From the NCBI GenBank assembly GCA_954871525.1, contig OX940864.1:5202001-5266000 (forward strand): DNA of 64,000 nt, in the 5' to 3' direction. Position 1 is the first letter of the stretch. The number at the start of each line of letters is the position of its first letter. Source of the DNA: Parietaria judaica (taxonomy: Eukaryota; Streptophyta; Magnoliopsida; Rosales; Urticaceae). Positions 10,340 through 24,200 of the stretch are shown here, in pieces. Under the pieces are notes generated by a model. That model did not search any database and was not told where the DNA came from. It was given only the letters and a program-made list of their open reading frames with translations. A program made the translations under genes and the position numbers.

Positions 10340-13300
10340 CCTATGGCATTTCTCGTCAACAATTTAATCCTTGCATATTTTTGCATGAGAACTCTTGTTA
10401 TACTCAAATTCCAATGTATAAGACCTAAAATCATTATTTTTTCAATTGATTTGAAATTGTAGGTCGTAAACAATGTAAAATAAAGAAATGCTATAGGAAA
10501 TGCTAGCATTTCCTATGGCATTTCTCGTCAACAATTTAATCCTTGCATATTTTTGCATGAGAACGCTTGTAATATTAAAATTCCAATGTATAAACCCTAA
10601 AATCATTATTTTTTCAATTGGTTCAAAATTTAAGGTTGTAAAAAATGTAAAATAAAGAAATGCTATAGAAAATGCTATAGCATTTCCTATGGCATTTCTC
10701 GTCAACAATTTAATCCTTGCATATTTTTGCATGAGAACTCTTGTTATATTCAAATTCCAATGTATAAGCCCTAAAATCATTATTTTTTCAATTGGTTCGA
10801 CTTTTAGGTCGTAAACAATATAAAATAAAGAAATGCTATAGGAAATGCATTTCCTATGGAATTTAACGTCAACAATTTAATCCTTGCATATTTTTGCGTT
10901 AGAACGCTTGTAAAATTAAAATTCCAATGTATAAGCCCTAAAATCATTATATTTTCAATTGGTTCGAATTATAAGGTTGTAAAAAATGTAAAATAAAGAA
11001 ATGCTATAGAAAATGCTATAGCATTTCCTATGGCATTTCTCGTCAACAATTTAATCCTTGCATATTTTTGCATGAGAACTCTTGTTATATTCAAATTCCA
11101 ATGTATAAGCCTTAATATCATTATTTTTTCAATTGGTTCGAAATTTAAGGTTGTAAAAAATGTAAAATAAAGAAATGCTATAAGAAATGCTATAGCATTT
11201 CCTATGGCATTTCTCGTCAACAATTTAATCCTTGCATATTTTTACATGAGAACTCTTGTTATATTCAAATTCCAATGTATAAGCCCTAAAATCATTATTT
11301 TTTCAATTGGTTCGAAATTTAAGGTTGTAAAAAATGTAAAATAAAGAAATGCTATAGGAAATGCTATAGCATCTCCTATGGCATTTCTCGTCAACAATTT
11401 AATACTTGCATATTTTTGCATGAGAACTCTTGTTATATTCAAATTCCAATGTACAAGCCCTAAAATCTAGATTTTTTTTCAATTGGTTTGACTTTTGGGT
11501 CGTAAACAATGTAAAATAAAGAAATGCTATAGGAAATGCTATAGTATTTCCTATGGAATTTAACATCAACAATTTAATCCTTGCATATTTTTGCATGAGA
11601 ACGCTTGTAATATTAAAATTCCAATGTATAAGCCCTAAAATCGTTATTTTTTCAATTGGTTCGACTTTTAGGTCGTAAACAATGTAAAATAAAGAGATGC
11701 TATAGGAAATGCTATAGAATTTCCTATGGAATTTAACGCTAACAATTTAATCCTTGCATATTTTTGCATGAGAACGCTTGTAATATTAAAATTCCAATGT
11801 ATAAGCCCTAAAATGATTATTTTTTCAATTGGTTCGAAATTTAAGGTTGTAAAAAATGTAAAATAAAGAAATGCTATAGAAAATGCTATAGCATTTCCTA
11901 TGGCATTTCTAGTCAACAATTTAATCCTTGCATATTTTTGCATGAGAACTCTTGTTATATTCAAATTCCAATGTATAAGCCCTAAAATCATTATTTTTTC
12001 AATTGGTTCGAAATTTAAGGTTGTAAAAAATGTAAAATAAAGAAATGCTATAGGAAATGTTATAGCATTTCCTATGGCATTTCTCGTCAACAATTTAATC
12101 CTTGCATATTTTTGCATGAGAACTCTTGTTATACTCAAATTCCAATGTATAAGACCTAAAATCATTATTTTTTCAATTGATTTGAAATTGTAGGTCGTAA
12201 ACAATGTAAAATAAAGAAATGCTATAGGAAATGCTAGCATTTCCTATGGCATTTCTCGTCAACAATTTAATCCTTGCATATTTTTGCATGAGAACGCTTG
12301 TAATATTAAAATTCCAATGTATAAACCCTAAAATCATTATTTTTTCAATTGGTTCAAAATTTAAGGTTGTAAAAAATGTAAAATAAAGAAATGCTATAGA
12401 AAATGCTATAGCATTTCCTATGGCATTTCTCGTCAACAATTTAATCCTTGCATATTTTTGCATGAGAACTCTTGTTATATTCAAATTCCAATGTATAAGC
12501 CCTAAAATCATTATTTTTTCAATTGGTTCGACTTTTAGGTCGTAAACAATATAAAATAAAGAAATGCTATAGGAAATGCATTTCCTATGGAATTTAACGT
12601 CAACAATTTAATCCTTGCATATTTTTGCGTTAGAACGCTTGTAAAATTAAAATTCCAATGTATAAGCCCTAAAATCATTATATTTTCAATTGGTTCGAAT
12701 TATAAGGTTGTAAAAAATGTAAAATAAAGAAATGCTATAGAAAATGCTATAGCATTTCCTATGGCATTTCTCGTCAACAATTTAATCCTTGCATATTTTT
12801 GCATGAGAACTCTTGTTATATTCAAATTCCAATGTATAAGCCTTAATATCATTATTTTTTCAATTGGTTCGAAATTTAAGGTTGTAAAAAATGTAAAATA
12901 AAGAAATGCTATAAGAAATGCTATAGCATTTCCTATGGCATTTCTCGTCAACAATTTAATCCTTGCATATTTTTACATGAGAACTCTTGTTATATTCAAA
13001 TTCCAATGTATAAGCCCTAAAATCATTATTTTTTCAATTGGTTCGAAATTTAAGGTTGTAAAAAATGTAAAATAAAGAAATGCTATAGGAAATGCTATAG
13101 CATCTCCTATGGCATTTCTCGTCAACAATTTAATACTTGCATATTTTTGCATGAGAACTCTTGTTATATTCAAATTCCAATGTACAAGCCCTAAAATCTA
13201 GATTTTTTTTCAATTGGTTTGACTTTTGGGTCGTAAACAATGTAAAATAAAGAAATGCTATAGGAAATGCTATAGTATTTCCTATGGAATTTAACATCAA

Positions 13301-13840
13301 CAATTTAATCCTTGCATATTTTTGCATGAGAACGCTTGTAATATTAAAATTCCAATGTATAAGCCCTAAAATCGTTATTTTTTCAATTGGTTCGACTTTT
13401 AGGTCGTAAACAATGTAAAATAAAGAGATGCTATAGGAAATGCTATAGAATTTCCTATGGAATTTAACGCTAACAATTTAATCCTTGCATATTTTTGCAT
13501 GAGAACGCTTGTAATATTAAAATTCCAATGTATAAGCCCTAAAATGATTATTTTTTCAATTGGTTCGAAATTTAAGGTTGTAAAAAATGTAAAATAAAGA
13601 AATGCTATAGAAAATGCTATAGCATTTCCTATGGCATTTCTAGTCAACAATTTAATCCTTGCATATTTTTGCATGAGAACTCTTGTTATATTCAAATTCC
13701 AATGTATAAGCCCTAAAATCATTATTTTTTCAATTGGTTCGAAATTTAAGGTTGTAAAAAATGTAAAATAAAGAAATGCTATAGGAAATGTTATAGCATT
13801 TCCTATGGCATTTCTCGTCAACAATTTAATCCTTGCATAT
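10340..13840 (+). repeat. Recent tandem duplication, period 1,731 bp
   Basis: Two adjacent copies, about 10,340-12,110 and 12,071-13,840, have a constant offset of 1,731 bp (ten monomers minus 9 bp). Every spot I compared inside the unit was identical, including rare markers such as AAATCTAGATTTTTTTTC (near 11,465 and 13,196), GCGTTAGAACGCTTGTAAAATT (near 10,896 and 12,627) and the shortened palindrome GGAAATGCATTTCC. This degree of identity suggests a very recent unequal crossover. The identity breaks near 12,133/13,864, where ATACTC meets ATATTC. Confidence 0.92.
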
Positions 13841-16800
13841 TTTTGCATGAGAACTCTTGTTATATTCAAATTCCAATGTATAAGCCCTAAAATCTTTATT
13901 TTTTCAATTGGTTCAAAATTTAAGGTTGTAAAAAATGTAAAATAAAGAAATGCTATAGGAAATGCCATAGCATTTCCTATGGCATTTCTCGTCAACAATT
14001 TAATCCTTGCATATTTTTGCGTGAGAACTCTTGTTATATTTAAATTCCAATGTATAAGCCCTAAAATCATTATTTTTTCAATTGGTTCGAAATTTAATGT
14101 TGTAAAAAATGTAAAATAAAGAAATGCTATAGCATTTCCTATGGCATTTCTCATCAACAATTTAATCCTTGCATATTTTTGCATGAGAACTCTTGCTTTA
14201 TTCAAATTCCAATGTATAAGCCCTAAAATCATTATTTTTTTAATTGGTTCGAAATTTAAGGTTGTAAAAAATGTAAAATAAAGAAATGCTATAGGAAATG
14301 CTATAGCATTTCCTATGGCATTTCTCTTCAACAATTTAATCCTTGCATATTTTTGCATGAGAACTCTTGTTATATTCATATTCCAATGTATAAGCCCTAA
14401 AATCATTATTTTATCAATTGGTTCGAAATTTAAGGTTGTAAAAAATGTAAAATAAAGAAATGCTATAGGAAATGCTATAGCATTTCCTATGGCATTTTCT
14501 CTTCAACAATTTAATCCTTGCATATTTTTGCATAAGAACTCTTGTTCTATTCAAATTCCAATGTATAAGCCCTAAAATCATTATTTTTTCAATTGGTTCG
14601 AAATTTTAGGTCGTAAACAATGTAAAATAAAGAAATGCTATAGGAAATGCTATAGAATTTCATATGGCATTTTTCGTCAACAATTTAATCCTTGCATATT
14701 TTTGCTTGAGAACTCTTGTTATATTCAAATTCCAATGTATAAGCCCTAAAATCATTATTTTTTCAATTGGTTCGACTTTTAGGTCGTAAACAATGTAAAA
14801 TAAAGAAATGCTATAGAATTTCCTATGGAATTTAACGCCACCAATTTAATCCTTGCATATTTTTGCATGAGAACTCTTGTTTTATTCAAATTCCAATGTA
14901 TAAGCCCTAAAATCATTATTTTTTTAATTGGTTCGAAATTTAAGGTTGTAAAAAATGTAAAATAAAGAAATGCTATAGGAAATGCTATAGCATTTCCTAT
15001 GGCATTTCTCTTCAACAATTTAATCCTTGCATATTTTTGCATAAGAACTCTTGTTATATTCATATTCCAATGTATAAGCCCTAAAATCATTATTTTTTCA
15101 ATTGGTTCGAAATTTAAGGTTGTAAAAAATGTAAAATAAAGAAATGCTATAGAAAATGCTATAGCATTTCCTATGGCATTTCTCGTCAACAATTTAATCC
15201 TTGCATATTTTTGCATGAGAACTCTTGTTATATTCAAATTCCAATGTATAAGCCCTAAAATCACTATTTTTTCAATTGGTTCGAAATTTAAGGTTGTAAA
15301 AAATGTAAAATAAAGATATGCTATAGAAAATGCTATAGCATTTCCTATGGCATTTCTCGTCAACAATTTAATCCTTGCATATTTTTGCATGAGAACTCTT
15401 GTTATATTCAAATTCCAATGTATAAGCCCTAAAATCATTATTTTTTCAATTGGTTCGAAATTTAAGGTTGTAAAAAGTGTAAAATAAAGAAATGCTATAG
15501 AAAATGCTATAGCATTTCCTATGGCATTTCTCGTCAACAATTTAATCCTTGCGTATTTTTGCATGAGAACTCTTGTTCTATTTAAATTCCAATGTATAAG
15601 CCCTAAAATCATTATTTTTTCAATTGGTTCGAAATTTTAGGTCGTAAACATTGTAAAATAAAGAAATGCTAAAGGAAATGCTATAGAATTTCGTATGGCA
15701 TTTTTCGTCAACAATTTAATCCTTGCATATTTTTGCTTGAGAACTCTTGTTATATTCAAATTCCAATATATAAGCCCTAAAATCATTATTTTTTCAATTG
15801 GTTCGACTTTTAGGTCGTAAACAATGTAAAGTAAAGAAATGCTATAGGAAATGCTATAGAATTTCCTATGGAATTTAACGCCATCAATTTAATCCTTGCA
15901 TATTTTTGCATGAGAACGCTTGTAATATTAAAATTCCAATGTATAAGCCCTAAAATCATTATTTTTTCAATTGGTTCGAAATTTAAGGTTGTAAAAAATG
16001 TAAAATAAAGAAATGCTATAGAAAATGCTATAGCATTTCCTATGGCATTTCTCGTCAACAATTTAATCCTTGCATATTTTTGCATGAGAACTCTTGTTAT
16101 ATTCAAATTCCAATGTATAAGCCCTAAAATCACTATTTTTTCAATTGGTTCGAAATTTAAGGTTGTAAAAAATGTAAAATAAAGAAATGCTATAGGAAAT
16201 GCTATAGCATTTCCTATGGCATATCTCGTCAACAATTTAATCCTTGCATATTTTTGCATGAGAACTCTTGTTATATTCAAATTCCAATCTATAAGCCCTA
16301 AAATCATTATTTTTTCAATTGGTTCGAAATTTAAGGTTGTAAAAAATGTAAAATAAAGAAATGCTATAGGAAATGCTATAGCATTTCCTATAGCATTTCT
16401 CGTCAACAATTTAATACTTGCATATTTTTGCATGAGAACTCTTGTTATATTCAAATTCCAATGTGTAAGCCCTAAAATCATTATTTTTTCAATTGGTTCG
16501 AAATTTAATGTTGTAAAAAATGTAAAATAAAGAAATGCTATAGGAAATGCTATAGCATTTCCTATGGCATTTCTCGTCAACAATTTAATCCTTGCATATT
16601 TTTGCGTGAGAACTCTTGTTATATTCAAATTCCAATATATAAGCCCTAAAATCATTATTTTTTAAATTGATTCGAAATTTAATGTTGTAAAAAATGTAAA
16701 ATAAAGAAATGCTATAGCATTTCCTATGGCTTATCTCGTCAACAATTTAATCCTTGCATATTTTTGCATGAGAACTCTTGTTATATTCAAATTCCAATGT

Positions 16801-17479
16801 ATAAGCCCTAAAATCATTATTTTTTTAATTGGTTCGAAATTTAAGGTTGTAAAAAATGTAAAATAAAGAAATGCCATAGGAAATGCTATAGCATTTCCTA
16901 TGGCATTTCTCTTCAACAATTTAATCCTTGCATATTTTTGCATGAGAACTCTTGTTATATTCAAATTCCAATGTATAAGCCCTAAAATCATTATTTTTCA
17001 ATTGGTTCGAAATTTAAGGTTGTAAAAAATGTAAAATAAAGAAATGCTATAGGAAATGCTATAGCATTTCCTATGGCATTTCTCTTCAACAATTTAATCC
17101 TTGCATATTTTTGCATGAGAACTCTTGTTATATTCATATTCCAATGTATAAGCCCTAAAATCATTATTTTTTCAATTGGTTCGAAATTTAAGGTTGTAAA
17201 AAATGTAAAATAAAGAAATGCTATAGAAAATGCTATAGCATTTCCTATGGCATTTCTCGTCAACAATTTAATCCTTGCATATTTTTGCGTGAGAACTCTT
17301 GTTATATTTAAATTCCAATGTATAAGCCCTAAAATCATTATTTTTTCAATTGGTTCGAAATTTAATGTTGTAAAAAATGTAAAATAAAGAAATGCTATAG
17401 CATTTCCTATGGCATTTCTCGTCAAAAATTTAATCCTTGCATATTTTTGCATGAGAACTCTCGTTATATTCAAATTTTA
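13841..17479 (+). repeat. Mixed monomers with a faded ~1,031-bp duplication
   Basis: Roughly 21 monomers. A rare variant combination, an altered palindrome reading TATAGAATTTC, then GGCATTTTTCGTC and TTTTTGCTTGAG, occurs near 14,650-14,710 and again near 15,690-15,740, with an offset of about 1,031 bp. This suggests an older six-monomer duplication. The rest is individual monomers, including 12-bp palindrome losses near 14,125, 16,715 and 17,395. Confidence 0.72.
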
Positions 17480-20400
17480 ATGTATAAGCCCTAATATCAT
17501 TATTTTTTCAATTGGTTCAAAATTTAAGGTTGTAAAAAATGTAAAATAAAGAATTGCTATATGAAATGCTATATCATTTCCTATGGCATTTCTCGTCAAC
17601 GATTTAATCCTTGCATATTTTGGCATGAGAACTCTTGTTATATTCAAATTCCAATGTATATGTCCTAAAATCATTATTTTTTATATTGGTTCGAAATTTA
17701 AGGTTGTAAAAAATGTAAAATAAAGAAATTCTATAGGAAATTTTATAGCATTTCCTATGGCATTTCTCGTCAACAATTTAATCCTTGCATATTTTTGCAT
17801 GAGAACTCTTGTTATATTCAAATTCCAATGTATAAGCCCTAAAATCATTATTTTTTTCAATTGATTTGAAATTTTAGGTCGTAAAAAATGTAAAATAAAG
17901 ATATGCTATAGAAAATGCTATAGCATTTCCTATGGCATTTCTCGTCAACAATTTAATCCTTGCATATTTTTTTATGAGAACTCTTGTTATATTCAAATTC
18001 CAATGTATAAGCCCTAAAATCATTATTTTTTCAATTGATTTGAAATTTTAGGTCGTAAACAATGTAAAATAAAGAAATGCTATAGGAAATGCTATAGCAT
18101 TTCCTATGGCATTTCTCGTCAACAATTTAATCCTTGCATATTTTTGCATGAGAAAACTTGTAATATTAAAATTCCAATGTATAAGCCCTAAAATCATTAT
18201 TTTTTCAATTGGTTCAAAATTTAAGTTTGTAAAAAATGTAAAATAAAGAAATGCTATAGAAAATGCTATAGCATTTCCTATGGCATTTCTCGTCAACAAT
18301 TTAATCCTTGCATATTTTTGCATGAGAACTCTTGTTATATTCAAATTCCAATGTATAAGCCCTAATATCATTATTTTTTTCAATTGGTTCAAAATTTAAA
18401 GTTGTAAAAAATGTAAAATAAAGAAACGCTATATGAAATGCTATAGCATTTCCTATGGCATTTCTCGACAACAATTTAATCCTTGCATATTTTTGCATGA
18501 GAACTCTTCTTATATTCAAATTCAAATGTATAAGCCCTAAAATCATTATTTTTTCAATTGGTTCGAAATTTAAGGTTGTAAAAAATGTAAAATAAAGAAA
18601 TGCTATAGGAAATGCTATAGCATTTCCTATGGCATTTCTCGTCAACAATTTAATCCTTGCATATTTTTGCATGAGAACTCTTGTTATATTCATATTCCAA
18701 TGTATAAGCCCTAAAATCATTATTTTTTCAATTGGTTCGAAATTTAAGGTTGTAAAAAATGTAAAATAAAGAAATGCTATAGGAAATGCTATAGCATTTC
18801 CTATGGCATTTCTCGTCAACAATTTAATCCTTGCATATTTTTGCATGAGAACTCTTTTTATATTCAAATTCCAATGTATAAGCCCTAAAATCATTATTTT
18901 TTCAATTGATTCGAAATTTTAGGTCGTAAACAATGTAAAATAAAGAAATGCTATAGGAAATGCTATAGCATTTCCTATTGCATTTCTCGTCAACAATTTA
19001 ATCCTTGCATATTTTTGCATGAGAACTCTTGTTATATTCAAATTCCAATGTATAAGCCCTAATATCATTATTTTTTCAATTGGTTCAATATATAAGGTTG
19101 TAAAAAATGTAAAATAAAGAAATGCTATAGGAAATGCTATAGCATTTCCTATGGCATTTCTCGTCAACAATTTAATCCTTGCATATTTTTGCATGAGAAC
19201 TCTTGTTATATTCAAATTCCAATGTATAAGCCCTAAAATCATTATTTTTTCAATTGATTTGAAATTTTAGGTCGTAAACAATGTAAAATAAAGAAATGCT
19301 ATAGGAAATGCTATAGCATTTCCTATGGCATTTCTCGTCAACAATTTATTCCTTGCATATTTTTGCATGAGAACGCTTGTAATATTAAAATTCCAATGTA
19401 TAAGCCCTAAAATCATTATTTTTTCAATTGGTTCAAAATTTAAGGTTGTAAAAAATGTAAAATAAAGAAATGCTATAGAAAATGCTATAGCATTTCCTAT
19501 GGCATTTCTCGTCAACAATTTAATCCTTGCATATTTTTGCAAGAGAACTCTTGTTATATTCAAATTCCAATGTATAAGCCCTAATATCATTATTTTTTCA
19601 ATTGGTTCAAAATTTAAGGTTGTAAAAAATGTAAAATAAAGAATTGCTATATGAAATGCTATATCATTTCCTATGGCATTTCTCGTCAACGATTTAATCC
19701 TTGCATATTTTGGCATGAGAACTCTTGTTATATTCAAATTCCAATGTATAAGTCCTAAAATCATTATTTTTTATATTGGTTCGAAATTTAAGGTTGTAAA
19801 AAATGTAAAATAAAGAAATTCTATAGGAAATTTTATAGCATTTCCTATGGCATTTCTCGTCAACAATTTAATCCTTGCATATTTTTGCATGAGAACTCTT
19901 GTTATATTCAAATTCCAATGTATAAGCCCTAAAATCATTATTTTTTTCAATTGGTTCGAAATTTAAGATTGTAAAAAATGTAAAATAAAGAAATGCTATA
20001 GAAAATGCTATAGCATTTCCTACGGCATTTCTCGTCAACAATTTAATCCTTGCATATTTTTTTATGAGAACTCTTGTTATATTCAAATTCCAATGTATAA
20101 GCCCTAAAATCATTATTTTTTCAATTGATTTGAAATTTTAGGTCGTAAACAATGTAAAATAAAGAAATGCTATAGGAAATGCTATAGCATTTCCTATGGC
20201 ATTTCTCGTCAACAATTTAATCCTTGCATATTTTTGCATGAGAAAACTTGTAATATTAAAATTCCAATGTATAAGCCCTAAAATCATTATTTTTTCAATT
20301 GGTTCAAAATTTAAGGTTGTAAAAAATGTAAAATAAAGAAATGCTATAGAAAATGCTATAGCATTTCCTATGGCATTTCTCGTCAACAATTTAATCCTTG

Positions 20401-21238
20401 CATATTTTTGCATGAGAACTCTTGTTATATTCAAATTCCAATGTATAAGCCCTAATATCATTATTTTTTTCAATTGGTTCAAAATTTAAAGTTGTAAAAA
20501 ATGTAAAATAAAGAAACGCTATATGAAATGCTATAGCATTTCCTATGGCATTTCTCGACAACAATTTAATCCTTGCATATTTTTGCATGAGAACTCTTCT
20601 TATATTCAAATTCAAATGTATAAGCCCTAAAATCATTATTTTTTCAATTGGTTCGAAATTTAAGGTTGTAAAAAATGTAAAATAAAGAAATGCTATAGGA
20701 AATGCTATAGCATTTCCTATGGCATTTCTCGTCAACAATTTAATCCTTGCATATTTTTGCATGAGAACTCTTGTTATATTCATATTCCAATGTATAAGCC
20801 CTAAAATCATTATTTTTTCAATTGGTTCGAAATTTAAGGTTGTAAAAAATGTAAAATAAAGAAATGCTATAGGAAATGCTATAGCATTTCCTATGGCATT
20901 TCTCGTCAACAATTTAATCCTTGCATATTTTTGCATGAGAACTCTTTTTATATTCAAATTCCAATGTATAAGCCATAAATCATTATTTTTTCAATTGATT
21001 CGAAATTTTAGGTCGTAAACAATGTAAAATAAAGAAATGCTATAGGAAATGCTAGCATTTCCTATTGCATTTCTCGTCAACAATTTAATCCTTGCATATT
21101 TTTGCATGAGAACTCTTGTTATATTCAAATTCCAATGTATAAGCCCTAATATCATTATTTTTTCAATTGGTTCAATATATAAGGTTGTAAAAAATGTAAA
21201 ATAAAGAAATGCTATAGGAAATGCTATAGCATTTCCTA
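17480..21238 (+). repeat. Spaced block duplication, period 2,090 bp
   Basis: Positions about 17,480-19,150 match about 19,570-21,238 at an offset of 2,090 bp (twelve monomers plus 2 bp). Markers at the constant offset are GAATTGCTATATG (17,551 and 19,641), TTTTTTTATGAG (17,971 and 20,061) and AAACGCTATATG (near 18,425 and 20,515). The copies are separated by about 420 bp of ordinary monomers. They differ at several points, for example TTGATTTGAAATTTTAGG near 17,861 against TTGGTTCGAAATTTAAG near 19,951, which could be local conversion by another monomer type. The second copy has a small deletion at AGCCATAAATC near 20,972. Confidence 0.87.
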
Positions 21239-24200
21239 TGGCATTTCACGTCAACAATTTAATCCTTGCATATTTTTGCAAGAGAACTCTTGTTATATTT
21301 ATATTACAATGTATAAGCCCTAAAATCATTATTTTTTCAATTGGTTCGAAATTTAAGGTTGTAAAAAATGTAAATAAAGAAATGCTATAGGAAATGCTAT
21401 AGCATTTAGCATTTAGCATTTCCTATGGCATTTCTCGTCAACAATTTAATCCTTGCATATTTTTGCATGAAGACTCTTGTTATATTAAAATTCCAATGTA
21501 TAAGCCCTAAAATCATTATTTTTTCAATTGGTTCGAAATTTAAGGTTGTAAAAAATGTAAAATAAAGAAATGCTATAGGAAATGCTATAGCATTTCCTAT
21601 GGCATTTCTCGTCAACAATTTAATCCTTGCATATTTTTGCATGAGAACTCTTGTTATATTCAAATTCCAATGTATAAGCCCTAAAATCATTATTTTTTTC
21701 AATTGGTTCAAAATTTAAAGTTGTAAAAAATGTAAAATAAAGAAACGCTATATGAAATGCTATAGCATTTCCTATGGCATTTCTCGACAACAATTTAATC
21801 CTTGCATATTTTTGCATGAGAACTCTTCTTATATTCAAATTCAAATGTATAAGCCCTAAAATCATTATTTTTTCAATTGGTTCGAAATTTTAGGTTGTAA
21901 AAAATGTAAAATAAAGAAATGCTATAGGAAATGCTATAGCATTTCCTATGGCATTTCTCGTCAACAATTTAATCCTTGCATATTTTTGCATGAGAACTCT
22001 TGTTATATTCATATTCCAATGTATAAGCCCTAAAATCATTATTTTTTCAATTGGTTCGAAATTTAAGGTTGTAAAAAATGTAAAATAAAGAAATGCTATA
22101 GGAAATGCTATAGCATTTCCTATGGCATTTCTCGTCAACAATTTAATCCTTGCATATTTTTGCATGAGAACTCTTGTTATATTCAAATTCCAATGTATAA
22201 GCCCTAAAATCATTATTTTTTCAATTGATTCGAAATTTTAGGTCACAAACAATGCAAAATAAAGAAATGCTATAGGAAATGCTATAGCATTTCCTATTGC
22301 ATTTCTCGTCAACAATTTAATCCTTGCATATTTTTGCATGAGAACTCTTGTTATATTCAAATTCCAATGTATAAGCCCTAATATCATTATTTTTTCAATT
22401 GGTTCAATATATAAGGTTGTAAAAAATGTAAAATAAAGAAATGCTATAGGAAATGCTATAGCATTTCCTATGGCATTTCACGTCAAAAATTTAATCCTTG
22501 CATATTTTTGCATGAGAACTCTTGTTATATTTATATTACAATGTATAAGCCCTAAAATCATTATTTTTTCAATTGGTTCGAAATTTAAGGTTGTAAAAAA
22601 TGTAAAATAAAGAAATGCTATAGGAAATGCTATAGCATTTAGCATTTAGCATTTCCTATGGCATTTCTCGTCAACAATTTAATCCTTGCATATTTTGAAG
22701 ACTCTTGTTATATTAAAATTCCAATGTATAAGCCCTAAAATCATTATTTTTTCAATTGGTTCGAAATTTAAGGTTGTAAAAAATGTAAATAAAGAAATGC
22801 TATAGGAAATGCTATAGCATTTAGCATTTAGCATTTCCTATGGCATTTCTCGTCAACAATTTAATCCTTGCATATTTTTGCATGAAGACTCTTGTTATAT
22901 TAAAATTCCAATGTATAAGCCCTAAAATCATTATTTTTTCAATTGGTTCGAAATTTAAGGTTGTAAAAAATGTAAAATAAAGAAATGCTATAGGAAATGC
23001 TATAGCATTTCCTATGGCATTTCTCGTCAACAATTTAATCCTTGCATATTTTTGCATGAGAACTCTTGTTATATTCAAATTCCAATGTATAAGCCCTAAA
23101 ATCATTATTTTTTTCAATTGGTTCAAAATTTAAAGTTGTAAAAAATGTAAAATAAAGAAACGCTATATGAAATGCTATAGCATTTCCTATGGCATTTCTC
23201 GACAACAATTTAATCCTTGCATATTTTTGCATGAGAACTCTTCTTATATTCAAATTCAAATGTATAAGCCCTAAAATCATTATTTTTTCAATTGGTTCGA
23301 AATTTAAGGTTGTAAAAAATGTAAAATAAAGAAATGCTATAGGAAATGCTATAGCATTTCCTATGGCATTTCTCGTCAACAATTTAATCCTTGCATATTT
23401 TTGCATGAGAACTCTTGTTATATTCATATTCCAATGTATAAGCCCTAAAATCATTATTTTTTCAATTGGTTCGAAATTTAAGGTTGTAAAAAATGTAAAA
23501 TAAAGAAATGCTATAGGAAATGCTATAGCATTTCCTATGGCATTTCTCGTCAACAATTTAATCCTTGCATATTTTTGCATGAGAACTCTTGTTATATTCA
23601 AATTCCAATGTATAAGCCCTAAAATCATTATTTTTTCAATTGATTCGAAATTTTAGGTCACAAACAATGCAAAATAAAGAAATGCTATAGGAAATGCTAT
23701 AGCATTTCCTATTGCATTTCTCGTCAACAATTTAATCCTTGCATATTTTTGCATGAGAACTCTTGTTATATTCAAATTCCAATGTATAAGCCCTAATATC
23801 ATTATTTTTTCAATTGGTTCAATATATAAGGTTGTAAAAAATGTAAAATAAAGAAATGCTATAGGAAATGCTATAGCATTTCCTATGGCATTTCACGTCA
23901 AAAATTTAATCCTTGCATATTTTTGCATGAGAACTCTTGTTATATTTATATTACAATGTATAAGCCCTAAAATCATTATTTTTTCAATTGGTTCGAAATT
24001 TAAGGTTGTAAAAAATGTAAAATAAAGAAATGCTATAGGAAATGCTATAGCATTTAGCATTTAGCATTTCCTATGGCATTTCTCGTCAACAATTTAATCC
24101 TTGCATATTTTTGCATGAAGACTCTTGTTATATTAAAATTCCAATGTATAAGCCCTAAAATCATTATTTTTTCAATTGGTTCAAAATTTAAGGTTGTAAA

